Positions 26,701-34,807 of a stretch of DNA of 64,000 bases are shown here, in pieces. The translations under genes and the position numbers were made by a program. This DNA is from Agromyces ramosus. Lineage in GTDB: Bacteria; Actinomycetota; Actinomycetes; Actinomycetales; Microbacteriaceae. The notes below the pieces were generated by a model. That model did no database searches. It was not told where the DNA came from and was given only the letters and a program-made list of their open reading frames with translations. The stretch lies in the NCBI RefSeq assembly GCF_030817175.1, contig NZ_JAUSYY010000001.1:248001-312000 (forward strand), read 5' to 3'. Numbering within the stretch: position 1 is the first letter of the stretch; each line of letters begins with the position of its first letter.

Positions 26701-29013
26701 CGGCACGACCGTGACGGTGGCCGTGGCCGTCTGGAGGCCGTCGGAGATCGTGTAGCTGAACTGCAACTGGCGATCGAGCGCCGCCGAGGCGGTCACACGG
26801 GCGACGGTGTTGGTGATGATCTCAACCGAGACGAGGTCGTCGGTCATGGAGTCGTCGACGGATTGCACGGCCAGCACCCGGCCCGTCGGCGAGACGTCAT
26901 TGGCGAGCACCGGCACCGAGGTCGGCTCACCGGGGCGGAGGTACGCGGTGTCCTTCACGGCGATCGGCAGCTGCTCGTCAGTGGGCGGATCGACCACCTG
27001 CACGCGCACGAGCCCGACACTCACCGCGGCACCGGCGCCGAGGTTGTAGAGGAAGATGTACTCCCCCGGCGACTGGGCCGAGACGGCGAGCGTGCCGCGC
27101 TCGAGGTTCGGCGTGACGAACGCCTCACCGGGCACGTCGGCGACGCCGAGCAGCGCCAGTGGCGCACCCGATGGTGACAGGTCGTTCTCGAGCGGATTCA
27201 CCAGGACGGTCTCACCCGTGAACACCTTCGCGAAGTCCGGCGTGCCGACGGGGTTCAGGCTGCCCGCCGCCTTGACGTCGACCGTCAGCACGCCCGCCGC
27301 CGTGGCCTGCCCGTCGGAGACGGTGAACTGCACCTCTTTGAGGCCGAGCTCGCCCGACTGGTGACCGAACGTCACGAATCCGTCGGGGCTGAACCGCACG
27401 GAGTCGCCGCTCGTCGGTGAGGCGTTGACGAGGAACACGTCGTCGCCGTCGGGGTCGATCCAATCGGCGAGCAGGTTGTACGAGATCTGCTGGCCCTGCT
27501 CGACGCTCACCGCGCCGGACCGCAGCGCCACGGGCGCCGCGTTCTCCAATTCGGGCACGACCCGCACATTCACGGATGCCTCGGACACGCCCTTGCGGCC
27601 GTCATCGACGCCGTACCGGAACGAGACCGTGCCGGCAGCGCCCTCAGCCGGCGTGAACTGCAGCGCCCGACCGCCGTCGATCAGCTCCAACCGCCCCTGC
27701 GACTCCGCAACCTCCGACGTGCCGCTGACGGTCAGCACGTCGCCGTCGGGGTCCGTGTCGTTCTCCAGCACCTCGAGTACCGTCGTGCGGCCGGGACGCA
27801 CGCCATAGCTGTCATCGCGTGCCAGCGGCGGACGATTCACGTCGGTGCGCTCGGCGAGGGTGTCCTCGAAGGTCTGCTGGGCGCTCTTCTCATCACCCTC
27901 GAGCTCGTCGGACTCCTCGGGCGGCGTGACCTCGTCCCAGTTGTCGACCAGGCGAAGATCGGAGTCGACCAACCAGGCATTCCCGTTGGTCAGGTCGTTC
28001 AGCACGATCACGTCCCGGTTCACCCGGAACTCCAACCGCGATCCCGCCGTGGGCTGCTCGATCTCCTGCGGTGCCGGCTCCTCGCCATCGCACGCGGACA
28101 GGTAGCGCGACGACGACGCCCACGCCCCGTGCGCGCACCCGTTCAGCCACACCGGCGCCGCAACCTCGTCGGCAGACCGGGCCGCGGCGTCACCACCGCT
28201 GTCGATGACCCGGACGTCGCCACCGCCCAGCGGCACCTCCAGCAGTCCCGACGCGTTTGCCACGTAGGCCGCATCGTGCTCGGCACCCGACTGCTGCAAC
28301 CGCAGGCCGGGCTCGGGCAGCGCGATCGCCCGCCCATCGACGACGACCTCGTCGCGCTCGACATCGAGCACGACCGCACGCTCGCCGACGGCCGCCAACT
28401 GATGCTCACCCAGCTTCGGCAACTCCGACGTCACCGGTTCGCCACCACCGCGCTCGATGCGATACAACGTCTTCTTCGACGGTGACGTCGCGAACACCGT
28501 GCCCTCGAGGGTCACCGCGACCTGCGCATCGTCACCGAGCTCGACGAGCGGGTCGGTGCCGCGCGGGTCGAACGAGAGCTCGCCGCCGGCGGGTGTCGTC
28601 CACAGCTCGCCCTTCGACGAGAGGATGGCGAACACGTCGCCCCCGTAGGCGATCTTCGAGCCGAGCGGCACGTCGACGCGCTGCGTCAACGTCGTGAAGG
28701 ACGGATCGATGCGCTCGAGCGAACCGGCGCTCAGGTCGTAGAGGAAGACATCGTCGCCGTTCTGGAAGACGTCCATCTCGTTCGAGACCGTGCTCACAGC
28801 GGCGTCGAGCTCTTCGATCTGGCGATTGAGGCGGCCGGCCAGCAGCTCTTCGCCGTTCGTCACCCAGACCTCGCGCGCACGCAGGTCGGGATCCGTCACC
28901 GGGAAACCCTGGTGCAGCACGGCGAACGTGAGCGGAACACCTGCGAGCAGCGAGATGGCCACGGTCGTGGCCATGGTCTTGCGGGGGCGGAGCCAGGACG
29001 TGAAGGTACCCAA
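23704..29013 (-). CDS. 1769-residue anchored surface protein with tandem Ig/cadherin-like repeats and FN3 domains
   Basis: N-terminal basic residues and one hydrophobic anchor (about 14-35) with no obvious cleavage site, so it is likely tethered to the membrane and facing outwards. Residues ~45-355 are beta-rich and propeller-like, with a conserved-looking NGCAHGAW...C pair (Cys293, Cys308). From ~394 there are eight or nine ~95-residue modules, many with a VLxNDxxPxG loop (VLENDTDPDGD, PLENDLSPSGA, VLANDVSPTGR, VLGNDYHPDGA, VLLNDSDPSGY, VLANDFNPFPD). Two FN3-like domains (~1470-1650) follow, then a ~100-residue C-terminal module with several cysteines. No LPXTG sorting signal. Likely an envelope scaffold or adhesin; the function is unproven. 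Confidence 0.88.
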   Translation of the reverse strand: MGTFTSWLRPRKTMATTVAISLLAGVPLTFAVLHQGFPVTDPDLRAREVWVTNGEELLAGRLNRQIEELDAAVSTVSNEMDVFQNGDDVFLYDLSAGSLERIDPSFTTLTQRVDVPLGSKIAYGGDVFAILSSKGELWTTPAGGELSFDPRGTDPLVELGDDAQVAVTLEGTVFATSPSKKTLYRIERGGGEPVTSELPKLGEHQLAAVGERAVVLDVERDEVVVDGRAIALPEPGLRLQQSGAEHDAAYVANASGLLEVPLGGGDVRVIDSGGDAAARSADEVAAPVWLNGCAHGAWASSSRYLSACDGEEPAPQEIEQPTAGSRLEFRVNRDVIVLNDLTNGNAWLVDSDLRLVDNWDEVTPPEESDELEGDEKSAQQTFEDTLAERTDVNRPPLARDDSYGVRPGRTTVLEVLENDTDPDGDVLTVSGTSEVAESQGRLELIDGGRALQFTPAEGAAGTVSFRYGVDDGRKGVSEASVNVRVVPELENAAPVALRSGAVSVEQGQQISYNLLADWIDPDGDDVFLVNASPTSGDSVRFSPDGFVTFGHQSGELGLKEVQFTVSDGQATAAGVLTVDVKAAGSLNPVGTPDFAKVFTGETVLVNPLENDLSPSGAPLALLGVADVPGEAFVTPNLERGTLAVSAQSPGEYIFLYNLGAGAAVSVGLVRVQVVDPPTDEQLPIAVKDTAYLRPGEPTSVPVLANDVSPTGRVLAVQSVDDSMTDDLVSVEIITNTVARVTASAALDRQLQFSYTISDGLQTATATVTVVPVPPLVNHQPPVALDDNVNVRAGDIVTVPVLGNDYHPDGATLHVLPDLAEAEIPEGLAFVSEDAVRFQAPEEPGLYSVVYTIGDDFDQTARAQVNFTVVAKDAGENRAPLPTPLTSRTFAGSAVKIDVPLDGLDPDGDSVVLTGIKSSPGLGRVVDETSTSFTYEAFAGSTGTDTFTYELRDTQGATAIGTIRIGTIPRPAVALPPKAVDDTIEMKPGRTASVEVLLNDSDPSGYSLSVADLPEVDEGVEAEVREQRRVVVTAPEQEGAFTIRYEISNGHGGADTAFLQIAVKDDARILPPSAEDQVIEPEDVLDVDSVEVSPLDDATNPGGLVEDLVVTVEGPNADRAEVQADGSIVVRPTKQRFAVAYRLTNELDALDAMAFVIVPPAVNPKEDEADEPSIPGPHLAELGPIVIPMNGRISWDVADIVVVPSGNPALILSASSTNSGESAFIDGENLQYVPAKDYRGEASVTFEVTDGTSANDPKGRKAILTIPITVGDPNFEDTPPVFTPRSETIEAGESALQVDLRSSSDHPNPDAIQRLGYSNLGGTTADIQATLDGATLNLSAPLGVQPGTSTRITFDVTFNSFTVPGYVDVKVVSSTRAMPQAVDDGPEEMKRSESLAIDVLANDFNPFPDVPLRVIAAEVDQASVGSSASVSFTSEGITVRTGASFTGTLSVIYRIQDATKDPARETQGRATVIVRAPPDAPNAPTVVAGDAAATVTWKAPANNNSPITDYLVEYDGQRAEFPASAADRPQRITGLTNGTRYTFTVRAINAIGTSEASPGTSAIPYGTPSAPRGARLQSSGDAPSNLTASWNAPSDTGGGSVTYRWRITGTGQGWQETNGTSGRFNGAGAGSYTLEVYAINDGSGNAGPVATDTVGVSNPPPPQPSGSIGKGSSMGCQSGGGGCAEVRITWDNMDPGTYRVFATINGGACCGYQQQVDIGASGRLQLQNHLGIRSGGETIAVRFENVSGGTSRTLGAISGTQWNNLGFNTW

Positions 29014-29087
29014 CCGTTACTCCCTGATTTCTGCTGCAGACGTGAGCGCATGAAACTGGGCGCAGTCGCCCCCCAACTCCGGGGTAC

Positions 29088-29093
29088 ACGCTA
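29088..29093 (-). promoter_or_regulatory. Possible -10 element upstream of the giant-protein gene
   Basis: TAGCGT on the minus strand in the 123-base gap between the FHA/DNA-binding gene and the giant-protein gene; it would give a ~70-base leader. The same hexamer occurs upstream of the phosphatase gene at the head of the block. No good -35 is seen, so this is weak evidence for an internal promoter. A GGGGAG/CTCCCC inverted repeat lies just upstream at 29118-29131. Confidence 0.28.
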
Positions 29094-29136
29094 ACACGGG
29101 CCGCGCCATCGACACATGGGGAGCACTCCCCTCCGA

Positions 29137-29863
29137 TCAGTCGGGCGCAGGGTGCTCCGAGTCTTGCCGCCCGGCGTCGAGCAGGGCGAGATCCTCGAAG
29201 CTCACGAGCCGGGTCGCGACGGCATATTCGACGAGCCGGGCGCGCCGATTCGTCGCCAGCTTGCCGCGGCCGCCGCGGAGACCGTGCACCCCGATCTTGT
29301 CGAGTTTCTCGCACACGTTGTCGAGCTTGCGATTGAAGGTCGTCATGCTCCATCCGAGACGCGCCGCCGCCTCGGCCGACGTCGGAACCGCCGCCCGGCC
29401 CGCCGATGGCTGCGAGAGCAGGTTCTCGGCGAGCGCCACCACGAGCAGCCGCTGGCTGCTCGTGAGCGTGACCGGGAGCACGGTCGTGCCCCCGTCGGCC
29501 GGGAGTCGCGGTCAGGGAGGTGTTGTAGAAGTCCTCTTCGGCGTGGACCGTGAAGTCGTAGGTCGTCGCGCCGGCGCTGAACATGACGTGCACCGCTTGG
29601 AAGACGAGCGGGAGCTTCGCCCCCGGTGCCACCCAGGCCTGCACGCTGCCCGTGGCGTCGGAGACGGTGGCCGAGAGCAATTGCCCGACGTTCGAGAGCC
29701 ACCAGAGCCCGTATTCGGACGACAGCGTCAGGAAGGTGCGGTGCAAGTACGGGTTGTCGTCGATCGTGAGGTCGGACTCCCGGCCGATCGTGAAGGGCTG
29801 CCCGGGCTCGACGGTGTACCACTCGCCGCAGTACTCGACGCGCAGCGGCCTCACGATGAGCAC
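29137..29863 (-). pseudogene. FHA domain/DNA-binding-like protein, broken by a one-base insertion
   Basis: Read as one gene with a single base removed, this encodes about 241 residues. The N-terminal half is FHA-like (PFTIGRESDLTIDDNPYLHRTFLTL, with Gly-Arg and His positions) and the C-terminal half resembles a winged or helix-turn-helix DNA-binding region (PTSAEAAARLGWSMTTFNRK, then KLDKIGVHGLRGG). The frame changes between 29488 and 29503, where runs of five C and three G lie on the plus strand. The span is 3n+1 bases, as expected for one inserted base. Start: GTG 29863, or GTG 29854, which overlaps the kinase stop (GTGA) and has GAGGG nine bases upstream. It could be a phospho-dependent regulator. 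Confidence 0.72.
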
Positions 29864-31576
29864 CCTCGCTGCGGCTCCGAGGTCTTGCTGCCGCGTTGCA
29901 CCTGCACGTCGATGCAGAGCGGCACACCCGGCGTCGCGCCGGTGACCGTGATGGACGGCCCCTCGGCCACTTGCGTGCTGCCGATGCCGTCGGCGCGCTG
30001 CCAGCGGTAGAGATCGCCGTCCTCGACAGGGTCGTGCGAGACCTCGAACACGACGGATGCCCCGTCGGCACCGGGGACGCCCGGCGAGATCGTCGGCGCG
30101 GGCACGGTGACGGCCACGACGGCATCGTCGGGCGTCGTCGTCGGCTTCGCGGACGGCTCCGGCGCCGACAGCGTGCCGGAGAGCGCGATGACGAGGCCCA
30201 CCGCGGCGAGCACGACGACACCGGCGACCGCGCCGATGACCGTGCCGATGGCGGGGCGACGACGCGGCGCCGGTGTCTCGGAGCGCGACGGTGCAGCGGC
30301 ATCCGCGCCCACTGCGCTCGGGGTTCGCACGATCGTCACGTCGGTGACGCCGTCGGCGGCGCCCACGGACGCACCCGCATCGACCGGTGCGGATGCCGCG
30401 CGCCCGTGGGTGCGCACCACCGTTCGGTCGTCGAGGGGTGCCTGCGTGGGCGCCGCCGACGCCGCGACCGGCTGCGGGTCCACCCGCTGGGGCGAGCGAG
30501 CCCGGGTCGCGTCATCGTCGCCGGGGACGACCACCGGCGACACGGCCCGTGCCGACTGAGCGTCGACGACCTGCACCGAGCGAGCGCGAGTCGCGTCGGC
30601 GTCGGGGACGGCATCGGGGTCGACCTCGCCCGTTGCGGACCCGTGCCGCTCGGTCGCGAGGTTCGGCACCTCGATCGTGGTCGCGGCGTAGCCGAGTTCG
30701 AGCTCCACGCGCTGGAGTGCCCGGGCGAAGTCGACGGCACTCTGGTAGCGGTCGTCACGGCGCTTCGCCATTCCCTTGGCGAGCACGACCGACAGGCTCC
30801 TCGGGACGTCATCGCGATCGAGCGGGGTGATCGCTCCGCGCTCGATGCGTCCGATGAGGTCGAGCGAGCCGTTCGACCGGCCGGCGATCTCGAACGGCGT
30901 GCGACCCGCAAGGAGGGTGTACACGGTGGCCGCGAGGGAGAACACGTCGCTGCGGGTGTCGGGCTTCGGGTCGTCCTCGAACATCTCGGCCGGTGACCAC
31001 GGCACGCTCATGCCGACCGCCGATTGCCCTGACCCGGTGCCGGACGCCTCGTCGCGACCGGTGATGGTGTGCACCGGGAGCTCGCCCTCGAGGTTCGACG
31101 AGATGCCAAAGTCGGTGAGCGCCGGCCAGCCGTAGTCGTTCGTCAGCACGTTCGCGGGCTTGATGTCGCGATGCAGGATGCCCGCTCCGTGCGCGGTGGC
31201 GACGGCGCCCGCCAGCCGGACACCGGTGCGGAGCGCGTCTTCGACCGCGAACCGGCCGCGCTTGTAGCGCTCGGCGAGGCTCGGTCCGGAGCAGTACTCC
31301 ATGACGAAGTACGGCCTCCCGTCGGCCGCGACGTCGGCGTGGAAGATCGTGACGATGAACGGATGCGCCGACAACTGGGCCATCAGGTTCGCCTCGGCGA
31401 CGAACTGCGCCTTCGTATCGCGTTCGAGCCCCTCGGCGAGCAGCACCTTGACGGCGACCTTGCGGCGGGGAAGCCGCTGCTCGTAGAGGAACACGTCGGC
31501 GAAATCCGCCCGAGCCGAGCAGGCCGAGCGACGTGTAGCCCGGCAGCTCGGGCGGCACCGAGGTGATGCGACGCAT
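29851..31576 (-). pseudogene. Membrane Ser/Thr protein kinase, broken by a one-base insertion in the glycine loop
   Basis: Repaired length about 574 residues. The ATG at 31576 (MRRITSVPPELPGYTSLGLL) runs through GSGGF and then leaves frame; the correct frame resumes as ADVFLYEQ. The cause is AAA instead of AA at 31502-31504. The kinase core is otherwise complete: VAVK lysine near 43, HRDIKPANV with Asp near 137, TDFG near 155, and SPAEMF. A long linker follows, then one membrane segment (~442-466) and a ~100-residue extracellular domain that looks FN3-like. The linker has repeated threonine motifs (DATRARS twice, TVVRT, TIVRT) that could be phosphorylated and bound by FHA domains. It overlaps the upstream FHA stop (TGATG). 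Confidence 0.82.
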
Positions 31577-32754
31577 CAGTCGGCCACCACTTGGATGGTC
31601 CAGCCTCCGCCGAAGTCGACAACGGTACCCGCGAGCACGGGCGTGGGTTCGCCGGCCCGGAGCTTCACGGGGGCCTTGCCGGGCTGGGCGACATGCGTAC
31701 CGTTGCGCGAGTGGAGATCGGTGACCACGACCGTGTCGCCCTCGAGGGCGAGACGCGCATGACTGCGGGAGATGTCGGGGTCGCCGAGGCCGATGGTGAC
31801 CAGTCGCGGGATGCGTCCGCCAGACACCTTGCTCACGCTCGGAGCGCGCCCGAGGACGACCTCCTGGGCGATCGGCTCCACGGAGCCGTCGGGCAGGCGG
31901 ATGCTGATCGGCGAAGCGGCGGCGGATGCAGCGGGCGTGCCGTTCGCCGGCGTCTCCGGAGCAGTGCGGGCGCGCGCTTCGCGGAGCCGCCGGATGTCGA
32001 CGCTCGCGACGGTCATGCCGTCGTGGTCGCCGTCGGCATCGCCGGTCGGCGCGGCGGCCTGGGCGGTCGCAGTGGCGGGGGCGCTCGGTGCGGTCGGCCG
32101 AGCGGTCGGGTGGACGCTCGCAACGGTCTCCTCCGCCGGCACCATGGTCTGCTCGGCCGGAGCGCGGTTCGGCGCGGCAGGGGGCGGGGCCGGAGGAAGG
32201 AGGGGCGCCGAGGGAGCTCGCACCTCGGGCACGGCAGCCGGTCGTGCGGCCGGCGCGCCCACTGCCGGCGCCGCCGCGGCTGCTTGCTCGCGCGGCTCGT
32301 CGGGCGCGACCGACTCGACGCCCCCGGAGGAGACGGCGAGCGCCGCGACCACGGCCTCGACCACGGGCAGCGCTTCACCGGCGACCGACTCGGCGTCGCC
32401 GATCGCGTCCACCGCGACCCGCACGGTGGCGGCATCGGCGACGACCCGCTCGATCCAGGTCGAGACGCCGGTGCCGTTGATCTCGATGTCACCGACGTCA
32501 ACCGTGATCGGGCCTCGAACGACGATGCGTGCGCTCCCAGCCTCGCGATCGCGGACGACGAGCGCGAACGACGGAGTCGCGGCCAATCCCTGCGCGGTGA
32601 GCCGGTCGAGGACCCGCGACGTCGGGTCTCCATCGGCGAACTCGGCCCAGAGCGCGCCGAGCTCGCCTGACGCAGCCGACGGAACGAACAGGATCACACC
32701 CCCGCGAATCGCCGCGAACCACGAGCCCTTCGGGTCATGCCGATACGTTGCCAT
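31576..32754 (-). CDS. FHA domain protein with long linker
   Basis: 392 residues. The first ~110 form a compact alpha/beta region of unknown type (RGGVILFVPSAASGELGALW), followed by ~180 residues rich in Ala and Pro, and a C-terminal FHA domain at about 300-390: EVVLGRAPSV (Gly-Arg), DISRSHARLALEG (Ser...His) and DLHSRNGTHV (Asn-Gly-Thr). It overlaps the phosphatase gene by 20 bases and the kinase start by one base, so it is co-translated with both and is probably the adaptor between them. The linker contains ETVASV and MTVASV threonine motifs. Confidence 0.87.
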   Translation of the reverse strand: MATYRHDPKGSWFAAIRGGVILFVPSAASGELGALWAEFADGDPTSRVLDRLTAQGLAATPSFALVVRDREAGSARIVVRGPITVDVGDIEINGTGVSTWIERVVADAATVRVAVDAIGDAESVAGEALPVVEAVVAALAVSSGGVESVAPDEPREQAAAAAPAVGAPAARPAAVPEVRAPSAPLLPPAPPPAAPNRAPAEQTMVPAEETVASVHPTARPTAPSAPATATAQAAAPTGDADGDHDGMTVASVDIRRLREARARTAPETPANGTPAASAAASPISIRLPDGSVEPIAQEVVLGRAPSVSKVSGGRIPRLVTIGLGDPDISRSHARLALEGDTVVVTDLHSRNGTHVAQPGKAPVKLRAGEPTPVLAGTVVDFGGGWTIQVVAD

Positions 32755-33628
32755 CTTCGCCTCCCGCCGTGCGCGGCCTGGTGTCTTCCGCAGGGTGCGC
32801 CGTGCGCGCGGCGCGGTCGCGTGTCGTCTCGTCGTCGTCGCCGCCCGAGCCGAGCTCCGATTCCACCACGACGGCCGTCACGTTGTCGCGGCCGCCGTTG
32901 GCGAGCGCCGCCGCGACGAGTTCGCCGGCGAGGCCGGCCGCGTGCCCGGTGTCTCCGGCGAGGATGTCCGCGATGGCCTGGTCGTCGACCTCCTTGGACA
33001 GTCCGTCGGAGCAGACGAGGAACACCTGCCGACCGGCCGCCGGAATGAGCCAGATGTCGGGGTCGACGAACTCGTCGGCGCCGAGGGCGCGGGTGATGAC
33101 GTTGCGCTCGGGGTGGCGCTCAGCCTCATCGGCACGGATCAACCCGGCGTCGACGAGCTCCTGCACCGCGGAGTGGTCGACGCTCAGCTGCTCGAGCGTT
33201 CGGCCGTCCCACGCGTAGATGCGGGAGTCGCCGACGTTGAAGACCATCCAGTGGAAGCCTGCCCCGTCGCCTGCGTCGACGAGCGCGACGCCGGCCAGGG
33301 TGGTGCCCGCGACGGCGGTGCCCTCCTCGCCCTCTTCGCTGAGGGCGCGCACGGCGTCGTTCGAGCTGTGGATGGCGTCGAGCACCTGCTCGGGCGACGA
33401 TGGGACGCCCGTCTCGAGATGACGCCGGAACGTCTCGACCACCGCCTGGCTCGCCGCATCGCCTCGGGCATGGCCCCCCATGCCGTCGGCCACGAGGTAG
33501 ACGGGCGCTTCCGCGAGGTAGGCGTCTTCGTTCACGCTGCGCACGCGCCCGACGTCCGATTGCGCACTGTGCGCGATGAGCGCCTCGCCTCGCGTCAGGG
33601 CGACGACGCCCTCACCATCAGCAGACAC
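32735..33628 (-). CDS. PP2C-family Ser/Thr protein phosphatase
   Basis: 297-residue metal-dependent phosphatase expected to reverse the action of the linked kinase. PP2C motifs in order: SVNEDAYLAEAPVYLVADGMGGHARGD (motifs with the metal-binding aspartates), GTTLAGVAL, FNVGDSRIYAW, HSAVQEL, LVCSDGLSKEV and NGGRDNVTAVVVE. No membrane segment is visible, so it is cytoplasmic. GTG start at 33628 with a good AGGAGGAA ribosome site. It is the first gene of the signalling block. Confidence 0.95.
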   Translation of the reverse strand: MSADGEGVVALTRGEALIAHSAQSDVGRVRSVNEDAYLAEAPVYLVADGMGGHARGDAASQAVVETFRRHLETGVPSSPEQVLDAIHSSNDAVRALSEEGEEGTAVAGTTLAGVALVDAGDGAGFHWMVFNVGDSRIYAWDGRTLEQLSVDHSAVQELVDAGLIRADEAERHPERNVITRALGADEFVDPDIWLIPAAGRQVFLVCSDGLSKEVDDQAIADILAGDTGHAAGLAGELVAAALANGGRDNVTAVVVESELGSGGDDDETTRDRAARTAHPAEDTRPRTAGGEDGNVSA

Positions 33629-33736
33629 GTTCCTCCTCGATCAGCGATCGCACGGGCGCTTGCCCGGCCGTCGCAGCCGGGCGACGCGCATCCACGCTAG
33701 CAACTCGAGCCGCCTCCTGACGACGCCGACGCCGTG
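33629..33736 (-). promoter_or_regulatory. Promoter region of the phosphatase-kinase-FHA block
   Basis: This 108-base gap carries a -10-like TAGCGT (about 33695-33700, minus strand) and, between it and the phosphatase GTG, a perfect 7-base inverted repeat GCCCGGC/GCCGGGC at 33662-33682. The hairpin would lie in the 5' leader, upstream of the ribosome site. There is no good -35 match. The region could equally hold a terminator for terC reading in from upstream, since terC is on the same strand. Confidence 0.35.
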
Positions 33737-34774
33737 TCAGCGCTCGTTGGCGTGCGAGTCTTCCGTGAAATGCGGCACTTCGTCCATCAGGTTGTGACCG
33801 CGGCGCTTGGCGTCGATGCGGGCTTTCGCGACGCTCGCGATCGTTGCGACCGCCATCGCGGCGACGATCACGATGAGCGACGTCCACGTCGAGATCTCGG
33901 GCGCCCATTCGATGTGCTCGCCGCCGTTGATGAACGGCAGTTCGTTCTCGTGCATGGCGTGCAGCACCAGCTTCACGCCGATGAAGGCGAGGATGAAGGC
34001 GATGCCGTACTTCAGGTACTCGAGGCGCTCGAGGAGGCCGCCGAGCAGGAAGTAGAGCTGGCGCAGTCCCATCAGGGCGAACACGTTCGCGGTGAACACG
34101 ATGAACGGGCTCTGCGTGATGCCGAAGATCGCTGGGATCGAGTCGAGGGCGAACAGCAGGTCGGTCGTGCCGATCGCCACGAAGACGATGAGCATCGGCG
34201 TGAAGAACTTCTTGCCGTCGATCACGGTGCGAAGCTTCACGCCGTCGTACTCGTCGGTGAGCCGCACGCGCTTGCGCAGCATCCGGACGACGAAGGTCTC
34301 GGACTCGTCGTCTTCGTGGTCGGCGCGCACCTGCTGGATGGCCGTCCACACGAGCCACGCGCCGAAGATGTAGAAGATCCACGAGAAGTTCTCGATGAGC
34401 GAGGCACCGAGCAGGATGAAGATGCCGCGCAGCACGAGGGCGATGATGATGCCCACCATGAGCACCTCCTGCTGGTACTTCCGGGGCACCGAGAACCTCG
34501 CCATGATGATCACGAACACGAAGAGGTTGTCGATCGAGAGGCTGTACTCGGTGAGCCACCCGGCGAGGAACTGACCGGCGTGCTCGGCATCGCCCAGCAC
34601 GTACATCAGGCCCGCGAACACGAGGGCGAGCGCCACGTAGAAGACCACCCAGAGGGTGGACTCCTTGAGCGACGGCACGTGCGGCCGCTTCAGGACGAGC
34701 AGCAGGTCGCCGACGAGGATGAGCGTCAGGATCACGAGGGATCCGACTTCGAACCAGACGGGGAGATCGAGCAC
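33737..34774 (-). CDS. TerC family integral membrane protein
   Basis: 345-residue membrane protein of the TerC/Alx type, a family linked to metal-ion export, particularly manganese, and named from tellurite resistance. About seven to nine hydrophobic segments; family features include GWLTEYSLSIDNLFVFVIIMARF (acidic residues in a membrane segment) and ALDSIPAIFGITQ. The GTG at 34774 is chosen because AAAGG precedes it and conserved sequence begins at LDLPVWFEVGSLVIL; the longer frame to 34846 reads through the riboswitch. Manganese-responsive regulation follows from the leader. Confidence 0.92.
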   Translation of the reverse strand: MLDLPVWFEVGSLVILTLILVGDLLLVLKRPHVPSLKESTLWVVFYVALALVFAGLMYVLGDAEHAGQFLAGWLTEYSLSIDNLFVFVIIMARFSVPRKYQQEVLMVGIIIALVLRGIFILLGASLIENFSWIFYIFGAWLVWTAIQQVRADHEDDESETFVVRMLRKRVRLTDEYDGVKLRTVIDGKKFFTPMLIVFVAIGTTDLLFALDSIPAIFGITQSPFIVFTANVFALMGLRQLYFLLGGLLERLEYLKYGIAFILAFIGVKLVLHAMHENELPFINGGEHIEWAPEISTWTSLIVIVAAMAVATIASVAKARIDAKRRGHNLMDEVPHFTEDSHANER

Positions 34775-34807
34775 GAGGTGCCTTTCGAGGATTCGGGGAC
34801 GGCGGAA

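Noticed and set aside
25099..27177. 692-codon plus-strand frame opposite the giant-protein gene
   Set aside because: Composition (Arg, His, Asp, Gly) is typical of the antisense of an Asp/Val-rich protein; no start signal.
23704..29013. Giant gene as a non-ribosomal or polyketide synthase
   Set aside because: No adenylation, ketosynthase or carrier motifs; the repeats are beta modules with VLxNDxxPxG loops.
29118..29131. GGGGAG/CTCCCC palindrome as a terminator
   Set aside because: The loop would be only two bases and no T-rich tail follows; noted as an inverted repeat only.
29488..29503. Programmed ribosomal frameshifting in the FHA/DNA-binding gene
   Set aside because: No slippery heptamer with downstream pseudoknot is evident, and three other genes show the same kind of single-base insertion, which favours sequence error.
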